Source: an uncultured Clostridiaceae bacterium (lineage in GTDB: Bacteria > Bacillota > Clostridia > Oscillospirales > Ruminococcaceae). From it: a DNA stretch of 6,108 nucleotides. Numbering within the stretch: the stretch's first letter is position 1; every line of letters begins with the position of its first letter. Where the stretch lies: NCBI GenBank assembly GCA_946411985.1, contig CAMKFY010000051.1, forward strand, positions 1 through 6,108. The letters are read 5' to 3'. Shown here piece by piece: positions 1-6,092 of this stretch. The notes under the pieces are model-generated. The model was not told the origin of the DNA and made no database searches. It saw only the letters and a program-made list of their open reading frames with translations. Both the position numbers and the translations under genes were made by a program.

Positions 1-51
1 GTAAACATATTTATAAAATAATAATTTTATGTTTGAGGAAAATATTAAAAA
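1..51 (+). repeat. Direct repeat, upstream (broken) copy of the ftsQ leader
   Basis: This stretch matches 131-181 at 49 of 51 positions. The differences are A for G at position 5 and T for G at position 46. The copy keeps the TTTGAGGAAAAT ribosome-binding segment, but the start codon used by ftsQ is ATT here (44-46). Reading from the other possible ATG (29) gives ten residues and then TAA, so this copy cannot encode FtsQ. It begins at the first base of the window and may extend further left. It could be the remnant of a duplicated ftsQ 5' end or a duplicated promoter/leader segment. Confidence 0.9.
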
Positions 52-118
52 CTTAAAATAAATAAAGTTACATTAATTCTATACAATATTTTATAAATAT
101 AAACTATTAAATAAAACA

Positions 119-147
119 TTTAAACTAAACGTAAGCATATTTATAAA
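119..147 (+). promoter_or_regulatory. Weak candidate sigma-70-type promoter for ftsQ
   Basis: A TTTAAA element (119-124) and a TATAAA element (142-147) are 17 bp apart, and the second lies inside the repeated leader. Transcription starting near 154 would leave about ten bases before the GAGG ribosome binding site. A second possible pair, TTACAT (68-73) and TATAAA (92-97), is 18 bp apart. Such matches arise easily by chance in DNA this rich in A and T. ftsQ could instead be read through from an upstream gene. Confidence 0.22.
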
Positions 148-181
148 ATAATAATTTTATGTTTGAGGAAAATATGAAAAA
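131..181 (+). repeat. Direct repeat, functional copy containing the ftsQ leader and start
   Basis: Partner of the repeat at 1-51, offset by 130 bp. This copy contains the AT-rich leader, the GAGG ribosome binding site (165-168) and the ATG (174-176) chosen for ftsQ. The similarity fades right after the start codon, so what is repeated is the initiation region, not the coding sequence. The spacer between the copies (52-130) is nearly pure A/T and contains no credible gene. Confidence 0.9.
165..176 (+). promoter_or_regulatory. Ribosome binding site that decides the ftsQ start
   Basis: GAGG at 165-168 lies five bases before the ATG at 174. The in-frame ATG at 159 has only an AT-rich stretch before it and no purine-rich site, and the GAGG would fall inside its coding sequence. 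The start at 174 is therefore preferred, removing five residues (MFEEN) from the longest reading frame. Confidence 0.7.
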
Positions 182-962
182 AAATAAAACAAAAAACACG
201 CAAAAAATAAGACGTAGAAGATATAAAAAAAAGAGATATATGCTATACTACATAATATTCGGAATAATATCTACAACAACGCTATTAATACTTTCTCTTA
301 CTGTGCTTTTTAATATAGAATATATAAACATAAAAGGCAACGCACCTTATAGCGACGAAATTATAATAAAATTAAGCCGAATAAGGTTAGGTGATAATTT
401 AATATTAACAAACACTAAAAAAGCTGAAAAATATATATTTAATATTCTAACAGACCTTGAAGAAGTTAATATAACGAAAAATTTCCCAAACGCAATAACA
501 GTTAACTGCAAAATGGCAGAAGTAGATTTTTGTATAGAAAAACAAAACGAAACATATCTGTTCATATCTAAAAATGGTAGAATTATTGAAGATGCTGGCC
601 TAAACCCACCAGAAAAATCGTTCATATTAACAATACAAGGGCTAAACTTTAATAACCAAAAAAAAGGCAGCTTTTTAAAACTGCCAAATAACGAGAATGA
701 GAACCTAAACATAATAAAAAACGCGATAAAAACCAAAGAAATTAGTAATATAACAAACGTAGAAATACGAACTAACAACACAGTACAAATAACATTTGAG
801 GATAGAATTACATTCAACATAGACGATATATCTAAAACAGAATACCTTCTAAGTTTATGTAACGAAATGCTTAAAAAACATATAGGCGCAAACGAGAAAG
901 GCAGAATAATATATATAGAATCTAAAAAAAGAATAAATTTCGTACCAAATAAACAATATTAA
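174..962 (+). CDS. ftsQ: Cell-division protein FtsQ/DivIB
   Basis: This 262-residue protein (from the ATG at 174) has the FtsQ/DivIB layout. It has a very basic cytoplasmic tail (about residues 1-22, with RRRRYKKKRY), one membrane segment (about 23-46), then an extracytoplasmic POTRA-like domain (about 46-116, with INIKGNAPYSDEIIIKLSRI and RLGDNLILTN) and a beta domain (about 117-255, including FISKNGRIIED). The family stabilises the division complex with FtsL/DivIC and FtsB at the septum. These are family facts; the assignment rests on architecture and motif resemblance. It is the only plus-strand gene. Codon use differs from the operon: Ile is mostly ATA, AAC is common, and the sense strand is rich in A and C. 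It is also more AT-rich. Its TAA (960-962) overlaps the stop of the convergent glycosyltransferase. The initiation region is duplicated upstream. POTRA-domain paralogues are the main alternative identity. Confidence 0.8.
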   Translation: MKKNKTKNTQKIRRRRYKKKRYMLYYIIFGIISTTTLLILSLTVLFNIEYINIKGNAPYSDEIIIKLSRIRLGDNLILTNTKKAEKYIFNILTDLEEVNITKNFPNAITVNCKMAEVDFCIEKQNETYLFISKNGRIIEDAGLNPPEKSFILTIQGLNFNNQKKGSFLKLPNNENENLNIIKNAIKTKEISNITNVEIRTNNTVQITFEDRITFNIDDISKTEYLLSLCNEMLKKHIGANEKGRIIYIESKKRINFVPNKQY

Positions 963-3664
963 AACCGCAAACCATACCCCTCGTTTTCCAACGTTAAATT
1001 TTTATTGTAGTATGGATCCCCATCTTTTAATATCTTTTCCCAACGTTTGCACATAAGCTCCACCTCGTAACTAAACCGTGCAAATTTACTAGGCGTATCG
1101 TTATCGGAGCCCCTACTTTTAGACTCGTAATGATATAGTTCAGCGTACGGCGTAAACACCACTAAAAACCCTGCCTGCCTTAACCGCAAACAAAAGTCTA
1201 CGTCGTTAAAAGCCACCTTAATGTCTTCATCAAACCCGCCCACTTTGTTAAAAGCACTCCTACTTGTCATAAAACACGCAGCTGTTACAGCACTTAAATT
1301 TTGCACTAACATAGGCCTAAAACAATAGCCAACAACATGCTTTGGCAGATGCCTATATGCATGGCCTGCCAACCCTAAAATACCAATAATAACGCCAGCA
1401 TGCTGAATAGTGTCATCTTCATAATATAGCTTAGCCCCAACAGCCCCAACATCGCTGCGCTGAGCAAACATTAACATCTCTTCTATCCAGTTTGGGCTTA
1501 TAATTTCGGTGTCATTATTTAAAAATATGAAATAATCCCCTTTTACGAATTTTATACCAAAATTATTTATAGCAGAATAGTTAAACCCGCCTTTATAATA
1601 TACCACCTTTATTCTGTTATCTTTTTTTTCTAACACTTTATAATAATCTAACGTTTCAAAATCACTGCCATTTTCTATTATTACTATCTCAAAATTTTTA
1701 TATGTAGACTTTTCTAATATAGACTTAACACAAACACTCAAATCTACAAGATGATCTTTATTTGGAATTAAAATAGACACAAGTGGCTCACCTTTTATGC
1801 TATATTCCACTTTATATGTGGACGGGTATTTGGTATCACACACTTTAGCTTTCCTACCAATTCGTGCTAAATGAGCTGCTATGGCCTTTTTGCCCGATTC
1901 TATACAATACGGCTTCGCACTAACGTCTGCCGCCACAGAATTGGCAGACGCTCTCCAATAATATAGAAGTTTTGGTATGTGGTATATTAACTTCGCTTGC
2001 TCACAAAGCCTCAAAACAAAATCGTAGTCTTGGCTGCCATCATACTCACTAGAAAAAAAACCAACCTTCTCCTGCAACTCTTTTGAGAAAACACTAAGAT
2101 GACATATATAGTTATTTGTAAGCAAAGTGTCTGGCGCAAAATCTGGCTTAAAATTCATAAATGTTATATCGTACAAATTATCGTTTGTAAATGTCATTTC
2201 GTCACTATATATAAAGTCTGCGCCCTTTTCTTCTATAACCCTAGCATTTTCAAATAGCGCTATTGGAGCTAACATATCATCGTGGTCTAATAATGCTATA
2301 TAATCTCCAGTTGCGAGTTTTAACGCGGCATTTGTGTTTTCGGCTATGCCCATATTCTTATCTAATTTTTTATATATTATTCTAGAATCAGCTGCCATAT
2401 ACTCTTCACAACATTTTTGCACATAAGCACAATCCCCCTCACTGCCATCGGCCAAACAAAGCTGCCAATATGGATACGTTTGGTTTATAACAGATTCTAT
2501 CATAGCCTTTAAAAATTTAATTGGAGTGTTATAAAGAGGCACAACAACGGAAAAAATTAACCGTTTATTAAAATTAAACCGCCTTTGATATTCTAACTCT
2601 TTTTTTGTTGGCGACACCTTTTTAAAATATTCCCTAAAAAGGATAAGATGCGTTATATCTTTGTTTGCTTTAAACAGCTGCTTAATGCCTGCTAACAAAC
2701 CAAACCTTAACACGAAAACTATAAAAGATTTTATTTTTTTAGGTTGCGTATTTTTTAAAACTGTAAATAAAATACTCCTGAAATTTTTTAAAAGCCACTT
2801 AAAAAAATCTACAACCACCCGTGCCGGCTTTGTAACCTTCCAAAAAAATGCATTTTTTATTTCCTTATACATGCTCTCTGTTATTCTAAGAGCTCTGTTT
2901 TGCAGCTTAAGATCTGCCATTTCCTTTTTTAATTTGTAATATTTATAGTTAAAATTTTTAAATATAACAGCATTTTGAGAATATCTTAAAACTTTATCGT
3001 TTAAACATTTGTTCCGCAATATTAACCTTTTTTCCATAAAAGCCTTATTTTTTATATAGCTTTCATATTCTTCTACAACTTTATGTTTATCTTTATCGTA
3101 AACCTCACTATATATTGCTATATTAAAATGAGGGGTGTCGAACAAATTTGTTAAGCTTCTGAACATGTTATTTTTTGCAAAAAAAGTGGATATTCTATCT
3201 ACCGCATAATCCACATGCTGTTGATCTTGTGCTGAAAAATAGCCAAACAACACATCACAAGATAGCTGAGATATTTTACATATAACTTCCTCAAAATATA
3301 AAAAGTTAACATATTTAACATCTTGAAAGCAAACCACCAAATCATATTCTTGAGGCAATTCTTGCGGTAAGCCATCTAAAATAGAACATCTATAGCAACC
3401 CTCTTTATAGGCAGGCTCAATTTTATTTATTATATAATCTGAGTAGCTAATGCCATATGCTTCTACACCAAGCTCCCTTAAATAGTGCACTAAATAGCCG
3501 CCAACACAACTGCAATCTAACACCAATCTCGGCGAAAAATCTCTCACTATTTTTGCTGCTATATTCTTTAAGCTATCTTTTACATTTTCATCATCAAAAT
3601 ATTTAACGAGCACAGAATTATATTTATAATCTCTGAAATAATCTTTATCGAAAGATATATCCAC
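959..3664 (-). CDS. Multidomain glycosyltransferase: methyltransferase-like domain plus two GT2 domains
   Basis: This 901-residue protein starts at GTG (3664). Residues about 1-190 resemble a class I SAM methyltransferase (VLDCSCVGGYLVHYL near 48-62, YDLVVCF at 107-113), but key positions are altered. Residues about 235-350 are basic and hydrophobic, with a possible short coiled coil and the linker-type motif FFWKVTKPAR, and may contact the membrane. The first GT2 domain (about 370-600) has VVPLYN, the metal-binding DHDD (460-463), QDYD (545-548) and a YYWR motif. The second (about 628-855) has SILIPNKDH, NNDT (716-719), DVDF (821-824) and HYESKSRG (845-852). The C-terminal DPYYNKNLTL is typical of this family. 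Both GT2 domains look catalytically complete. By family and context it is a processive or bifunctional sugar transferase, possibly rhamnosyl, acting at the inner face of the membrane on a lipid-linked glycan. Acceptor and sugar cannot be read from sequence. It is the last gene of the operon, 19 bp after wzt. Confidence 0.88.
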   Translation of the reverse strand: MDISFDKDYFRDYKYNSVLVKYFDDENVKDSLKNIAAKIVRDFSPRLVLDCSCVGGYLVHYLRELGVEAYGISYSDYIINKIEPAYKEGCYRCSILDGLPQELPQEYDLVVCFQDVKYVNFLYFEEVICKISQLSCDVLFGYFSAQDQQHVDYAVDRISTFFAKNNMFRSLTNLFDTPHFNIAIYSEVYDKDKHKVVEEYESYIKNKAFMEKRLILRNKCLNDKVLRYSQNAVIFKNFNYKYYKLKKEMADLKLQNRALRITESMYKEIKNAFFWKVTKPARVVVDFFKWLLKNFRSILFTVLKNTQPKKIKSFIVFVLRFGLLAGIKQLFKANKDITHLILFREYFKKVSPTKKELEYQRRFNFNKRLIFSVVVPLYNTPIKFLKAMIESVINQTYPYWQLCLADGSEGDCAYVQKCCEEYMAADSRIIYKKLDKNMGIAENTNAALKLATGDYIALLDHDDMLAPIALFENARVIEEKGADFIYSDEMTFTNDNLYDITFMNFKPDFAPDTLLTNNYICHLSVFSKELQEKVGFFSSEYDGSQDYDFVLRLCEQAKLIYHIPKLLYYWRASANSVAADVSAKPYCIESGKKAIAAHLARIGRKAKVCDTKYPSTYKVEYSIKGEPLVSILIPNKDHLVDLSVCVKSILEKSTYKNFEIVIIENGSDFETLDYYKVLEKKDNRIKVVYYKGGFNYSAINNFGIKFVKGDYFIFLNNDTEIISPNWIEEMLMFAQRSDVGAVGAKLYYEDDTIQHAGVIIGILGLAGHAYRHLPKHVVGYCFRPMLVQNLSAVTAACFMTSRSAFNKVGGFDEDIKVAFNDVDFCLRLRQAGFLVVFTPYAELYHYESKSRGSDNDTPSKFARFSYEVELMCKRWEKILKDGDPYYNKNLTLENEGYGLRF

Positions 3665-3678
3665 CTAAAACACCTCTT
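3665..3678 (-). promoter_or_regulatory. Ribosome binding site supporting a GTG start
   Basis: On the minus strand, AAGAGGTG (3678-3671) places AGAGG eight bases before the GTG at 3664. This supports GTG as the start of the large glycosyltransferase. Translation then runs directly into MDISFDKDYF. Confidence 0.75.
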
Positions 3679-3683
3679 TAAAA

Positions 3684-4427
3684 TTAACTATTTTTATATA
3701 AATAACATACCTTATCCGTTTCGCCAACCATTTTAACATGCCCCTTTTCCAACCACAAAACGCTGCTACATACCCTTTCAATTTGGCTAAGCTGATGAGA
3801 CACCAAAATTACTGTTGTGCCGCTATCCATCATACTTTTTATTCTTTCGTTACACTTTTTCTGGAACCGAAAATCTCCAACTGAAAGTATTTCATCTACT
3901 ATTAATATATCGGGCTTCACTACTGTGGCTATTGAAAAGGCAACACGTGCCACCATTCCAGAAGAAAAATTTTTCATGGGCACATCTAAAAAATTTCTCA
4001 TCTCAGAAAACGCTACTATGTCTTCAAATTTTTCGTTAATAAATTTCTTAGAATACCCTAACACAGCCCCGTTTAAAAATATGTTCTCTCTTGCGGTAAG
4101 CTCCATGTTAAAACCTGCCCCAAGCTCAATAAGCGGTGATATGCTGCCAAACACCTGAACCCTACCAAACGTGGGCTTTAATATGCCCGATATAACCTTT
4201 AACAAGGTGCTTTTACCGCTACCATTCAAACCTACTATGCCAAAAATATCACCCTTTTTTATTTCTAAATTTATATTTTCTAAAGCTACAAATTTTTTGA
4301 AAAAAAGTTGCCTCTTTATAAGTTTTATGAAATATTCCTTAAAAGAATTCAATTTTTCACTGCTCATGTTAAAATGCACAGAAACATTATCTACTACAAT
4401 AGCTATATCATCGCTTATTAAACCCAT
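3684..4427 (-). CDS. wzt: Polysaccharide ABC exporter, ATP-binding subunit (Wzt/TagH-like, short form)
   Basis: This 247-residue ABC ATPase drives export of a lipid-linked polysaccharide through the permease encoded just upstream. Visible motifs in order: Walker A GLNGSGKS (66-73), the ISPLIELGAGF segment typical of polysaccharide/teichoic-acid exporters (96-106), signature NFSSGM (153-158), Walker B ILIVDE (174-179) and the switch His in VSHQL (211). The N-terminal stretch IAIVVDNVSVHFN is also typical. The protein ends soon after the nucleotide-binding domain (CYLYKNS), so it lacks the C-terminal carbohydrate-binding domain of long Wzt proteins that recognise a capped chain. It follows wzm by 26 bp. 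The start ATG has an AGGAGG that is unusually far away (15 bases). Whether the glycan is O-antigen-like, teichoic-acid-like or another rhamnan cannot be told; the transporter class is secure. Confidence 0.92.
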   Translation of the reverse strand: MGLISDDIAIVVDNVSVHFNMSSEKLNSFKEYFIKLIKRQLFFKKFVALENINLEIKKGDIFGIVGLNGSGKSTLLKVISGILKPTFGRVQVFGSISPLIELGAGFNMELTARENIFLNGAVLGYSKKFINEKFEDIVAFSEMRNFLDVPMKNFSSGMVARVAFSIATVVKPDILIVDEILSVGDFRFQKKCNERIKSMMDSGTTVILVSHQLSQIERVCSSVLWLEKGHVKMVGETDKVCYLYKNS

Positions 4428-4448
4428 TTTTAAAAAAATATGCCTCCT
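4428..4448 (-). promoter_or_regulatory. Perfect AGGAGG with unusually long spacing to the wzt ATG
   Basis: On the minus strand AGGAGG (4448-4443) is followed by 15 bases, including runs of seven T and four A, before the ATG at 4427. No ATG, GTG or TTG lies in frame between them. The only other in-frame candidate is an ATT (4439-4437), just three bases after the site. The spacing may lower wzt translation, or the homopolymer runs may hide a sequencing or length variation. Confidence 0.5.
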
Positions 4449-4453
4449 AAAAA

Positions 4454-5254
4454 TTAAATATGCAATATAAATCTATCCTGCGCCTTTTTAAATATAACAA
4501 CACCAAAAAGCAACACAACCCCACAACTAAACCCTTCAAACACAAAATGATCTACTCCGGGAAAACTTCCCAACACCATAAACTGCCTCAAATCATCTAC
4601 AAAATAATAAACAGGGTTAAGACGCACTATCCAATCTATGTTGCTAGCATGCAACATTTTAATTGGGTATATAACAGGCGTTAAATATAACCAAATTGTA
4701 ATAATAACGCCCCAAATATGCACCATATCCCTAAAAAACACCGTTAAGGTTGAAAGCATAAGCCCAATGCCCACCGAAAACAAAAATGTGAAAATCATAG
4801 GTATAAATATTAAAAAAATAGTTGGGTGTATTTTCACCTCACCTGTGAATATATAAAAAATCATAACACATATAACAGCTATAGAAGAAAGCACCATATT
4901 AAGAAGCGAAAAAGCACATTTTTCAAATATAAATATATATTTTGGCACGTAAACCTTCTGTATTAAAGAGGAATTTGAAATAACCGCCGTCATTGAAGAG
5001 GTTGTAGCTTCTGCAAAAAAGTTAAAAATTAAAGACCCTGTTATGTAAAACACAGCAAACGGCATATCACTAGAATCTACCTTTAATATTACACTAAAAA
5101 CAGAAGTAACCACCACCATTATAAGAAGTGGGTTTAGCATGCTCCATACAACTCCTAATATAGACCGTCTATATTTTAATTTAAAATCTCTAGAAGTTAA
5201 ACAGCAAAGAAGTGGTATATATTTTATAAAATTCTGTATATATCTACTAATCAA
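4454..5254 (-). CDS. wzm: Polysaccharide ABC exporter, ABC-2 type permease (Wzm/TagG-like)
   Basis: This 266-residue integral membrane protein forms the channel of the surface-glycan exporter with the adjacent Wzt. Family features seen: the cytoplasmic start RDFKLKYRRSILGVVWSMLN (22-41), then FYITGSLIFNFF, the SLIQKVYVPKYIF segment (96-108), VFFRDMVHIWGV (172-183), LYLTPVIYP (189-197) and LNPVYYFVDDLRQ (212-224), ending in KKAQDRFILHI. Hydrophobic stretches near 34-56, 66-82, 113-138, 145-171, 180-200 and 240-256 fit the usual six-helix ABC-2 fold. The start is TTG (5254) with GGAG eight bases upstream; an overlapping ATG (5268-5266) is out of frame. The gene begins 17 bp after rfbC, and its stop is 26 bp before wzt, consistent with co-transcription. 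Confidence 0.93.
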   Translation of the reverse strand: MISRYIQNFIKYIPLLCCLTSRDFKLKYRRSILGVVWSMLNPLLIMVVVTSVFSVILKVDSSDMPFAVFYITGSLIFNFFAEATTSSMTAVISNSSLIQKVYVPKYIFIFEKCAFSLLNMVLSSIAVICVMIFYIFTGEVKIHPTIFLIFIPMIFTFLFSVGIGLMLSTLTVFFRDMVHIWGVIITIWLYLTPVIYPIKMLHASNIDWIVRLNPVYYFVDDLRQFMVLGSFPGVDHFVFEGFSCGVVLLFGVVIFKKAQDRFILHI

Positions 5255-5266
5255 AACTCTCTCTCC
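5252..5266 (-). promoter_or_regulatory. Ribosome binding site supporting a TTG start of wzm
   Basis: On the minus strand GGAG (5266-5263) and a following AGAGAG stretch lie upstream of the TTG at 5254, with eight bases after GGAG. No other start codon is in frame between this TTG and the rfbC stop. The resulting N-terminus (MISRYIQNFIKYIP) has the length and character usual for this permease family. Confidence 0.7.
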
Positions 5267-5271
5267 ATATA

Positions 5272-5823
5272 CTAAAATTTAATATCAATAAGCCTCGGGT
5301 TATTTCTATCTTTGCTAGATAAAATAGGCGCTCCTCCATTTAAAATAGGCCAATTTATCCCAACGTCTGCGTCGTTCCACAAAATTGCCCCTTCATCTTC
5401 TTTATTGTAAAAATTTGTAACCTTATATAAAAACTTTGCCTCGTTACTTAAAACATAAAAACCATGCGCAAACCCCTCTGGTATGTAGAACTGTTTAAAA
5501 TTACTGTCTGAAAGCGTAACCCCAAACCACATGCCAAAAGTGGGCGAGCCCTTTCGTATATCTACAGCAACGTCAAAAACTTCGCCTTGTATGCAACGAA
5601 CAAGCTTGCCCTGAGGGCTCTTTTTTTGAAAATGTAACCCTCTTAACACCCCTTTTTTAGAAGCAGACTCATTAGTTTGCACAAACTTCATACAAAGCCC
5701 AGCTTTGAAAAAATCACTCTCGTTATATGTTTCCATAAAATAACCCCTTTCATCTTTAAAAGGAATTAATTCCACCACAAAAAGCCCTTCTATATTCGTG
5801 TTCTTAAATTCAAACCTACCCAT
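5272..5823 (-). CDS. rfbC: dTDP-4-dehydrorhamnose 3,5-epimerase
   Basis: RfbC/RmlC epimerises dTDP-4-keto-6-deoxy-D-glucose at C3 and C5, the third step towards dTDP-L-rhamnose, in the cytoplasm. At 183 residues it has the full family length. Diagnostic motifs: DERGYFMETYNES (24-36), FVQTNESASKKGVLRGLHFQ (47-66) with the catalytic His64, GKLVRCIQGEVFDVAVDIRK (72-91), GSPTFGMW (92-99), IPEGFAHGFYVLS (114-126), FLYKVT with the catalytic-type Tyr133, and ILWNDADVGINWP (147-159). The cupin core looks intact. The start ATG has GAGG seven bases upstream (minus strand), right beside the TGA of the rfbB fragment. The first 39 bases of the gene plus its leader belong to a 55-bp exact repeat also found at the window's right edge. 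It lies 17 bp before wzm, tying rhamnose supply to export. Confidence 0.96.
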   Translation of the reverse strand: MGRFEFKNTNIEGLFVVELIPFKDERGYFMETYNESDFFKAGLCMKFVQTNESASKKGVLRGLHFQKKSPQGKLVRCIQGEVFDVAVDIRKGSPTFGMWFGVTLSDSNFKQFYIPEGFAHGFYVLSNEAKFLYKVTNFYNKEDEGAILWNDADVGINWPILNGGAPILSSKDRNNPRLIDIKF

Positions 5824-5839
5824 AAATATACCTCACATA
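5785..5839. repeat. 55-bp exact direct repeat, copy within the rfbB'/rfbC junction
   Basis: This segment is identical, base for base, to 6054-6108 (offset 269 bp). On the minus strand it spans the last codon and TGA of the rfbB fragment, the GAGG ribosome binding site, and the first 13 codons of intact rfbC. The match ends on the left at 5784/6053. On the right it can only be followed to the window's end, so the true repeat may be longer. Confidence 0.97.
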
Positions 5840-6033
5840 CTACCATACATATTTTTGTAATAATTTCTATAATCGTTTGATATAACACTATCCATCCATC
5901 TTTTATTTTCTATATACCATTTTATTGTGCTTGCTATACCTTGCTCAAAGCTAACAGACGGGCTCCAATTTAAACCTTTCTTTATTTTACTAGAATCTAT
6001 AGCATACCGTCTATTATTCATATTCTTATTCAT
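5833..6033 (-). pseudogene. rfbB: C-terminal fragment of dTDP-glucose 4,6-dehydratase
   Basis: The 66-residue reading frame matches only the end of RfbB/RmlB: RRYAIDSSKIKKGLNWSPS (9-27), then FEQGIASTIKWYIENKRWM and YRNYYKNMYGSM. RfbB proteins are usually about 320-350 residues, so roughly 270-280 N-terminal residues are absent, including the NAD-binding Rossmann fold and the catalytic Tyr-x-x-x-Lys. The fragment cannot dehydrate dTDP-glucose. The stretch before RRYAID (MNKNMNN) follows directly on the rfbC remnant, which marks the fusion point near 6030. The ATG at 6033 lacks a good ribosome binding site of its own but overlaps the preceding TAA, so it could be translated by coupling. Its TGA (5835-5833) is nine bases from the rfbC start, the arrangement expected of an intact rfbB-rfbC pair. 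Confidence 0.88.
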
Positions 6034-6092
6034 TATACATTTTCATAAAATAACCCTTCTATATTCGTGTTCTTAAATTCAAACCTACCCAT
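6033..6092 (-). pseudogene. rfbC: Truncated, frameshifted 5' remnant of rfbC
   Basis: From the ATG at 6092 the first 13 residues equal those of the intact RfbC (MGRFEFKNTNIEG). Relative to the intact gene, 41 bases (5744-5784) are then missing, with a CCC triplet at both break points. Because 41 is not a multiple of three, the frame shifts and ends after 19 residues at TAA (6035-6033). In the shifted frame the next bases still read YFMKMYNE, matching YFMETYNE of RfbC, which shows common descent. The ribosome binding site is intact, so a 19-residue peptide could be made. Its TAA overlaps the ATG of the next fragment (TAATG). It has no enzymatic residues and is best read as a rearrangement scar. 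Confidence 0.85.

Noticed and set aside
29..61. Small ORF MFEENIKNLK in the upstream leader copy
   Set aside because: Ten residues, with no ribosome binding site before its ATG; it is simply the leader copy read through its lost start codon.
1..181. CRISPR array or insertion-sequence ends
   Set aside because: Only two copies of one repeat, no regular spacers, no terminal inverted repeats, no transposase and no target-site duplication seen.
666..685. GGCAG...CTGCC inverted repeat resembling a terminator hairpin
   Set aside because: It has only a 5-bp stem with a 10-base loop, lies in the middle of ftsQ coding sequence and has no following T-run.
347..820. 157-residue reading frame on the minus strand, rich in hydrophobic residues
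   Set aside because: It is antisense to ftsQ; the Phe/Leu/Ile-rich translation is what the complement of A-rich coding DNA produces. There is no ribosome binding site or family resemblance.
2661..2939. Plus-strand frame inside the glycosyltransferase gene
   Set aside because: Shadow of the basic/hydrophobic linker of the real minus-strand gene, with no recognisable domain.
3815..4470. Three plus-strand frames opposite wzt
   Set aside because: The minus-strand frame has every ABC ATPase motif in order, so these are antisense shadows.
4460..4856. Two plus-strand frames opposite wzm
   Set aside because: Antisense to a clear ABC-2 permease; no ribosome binding site or protein-like features.
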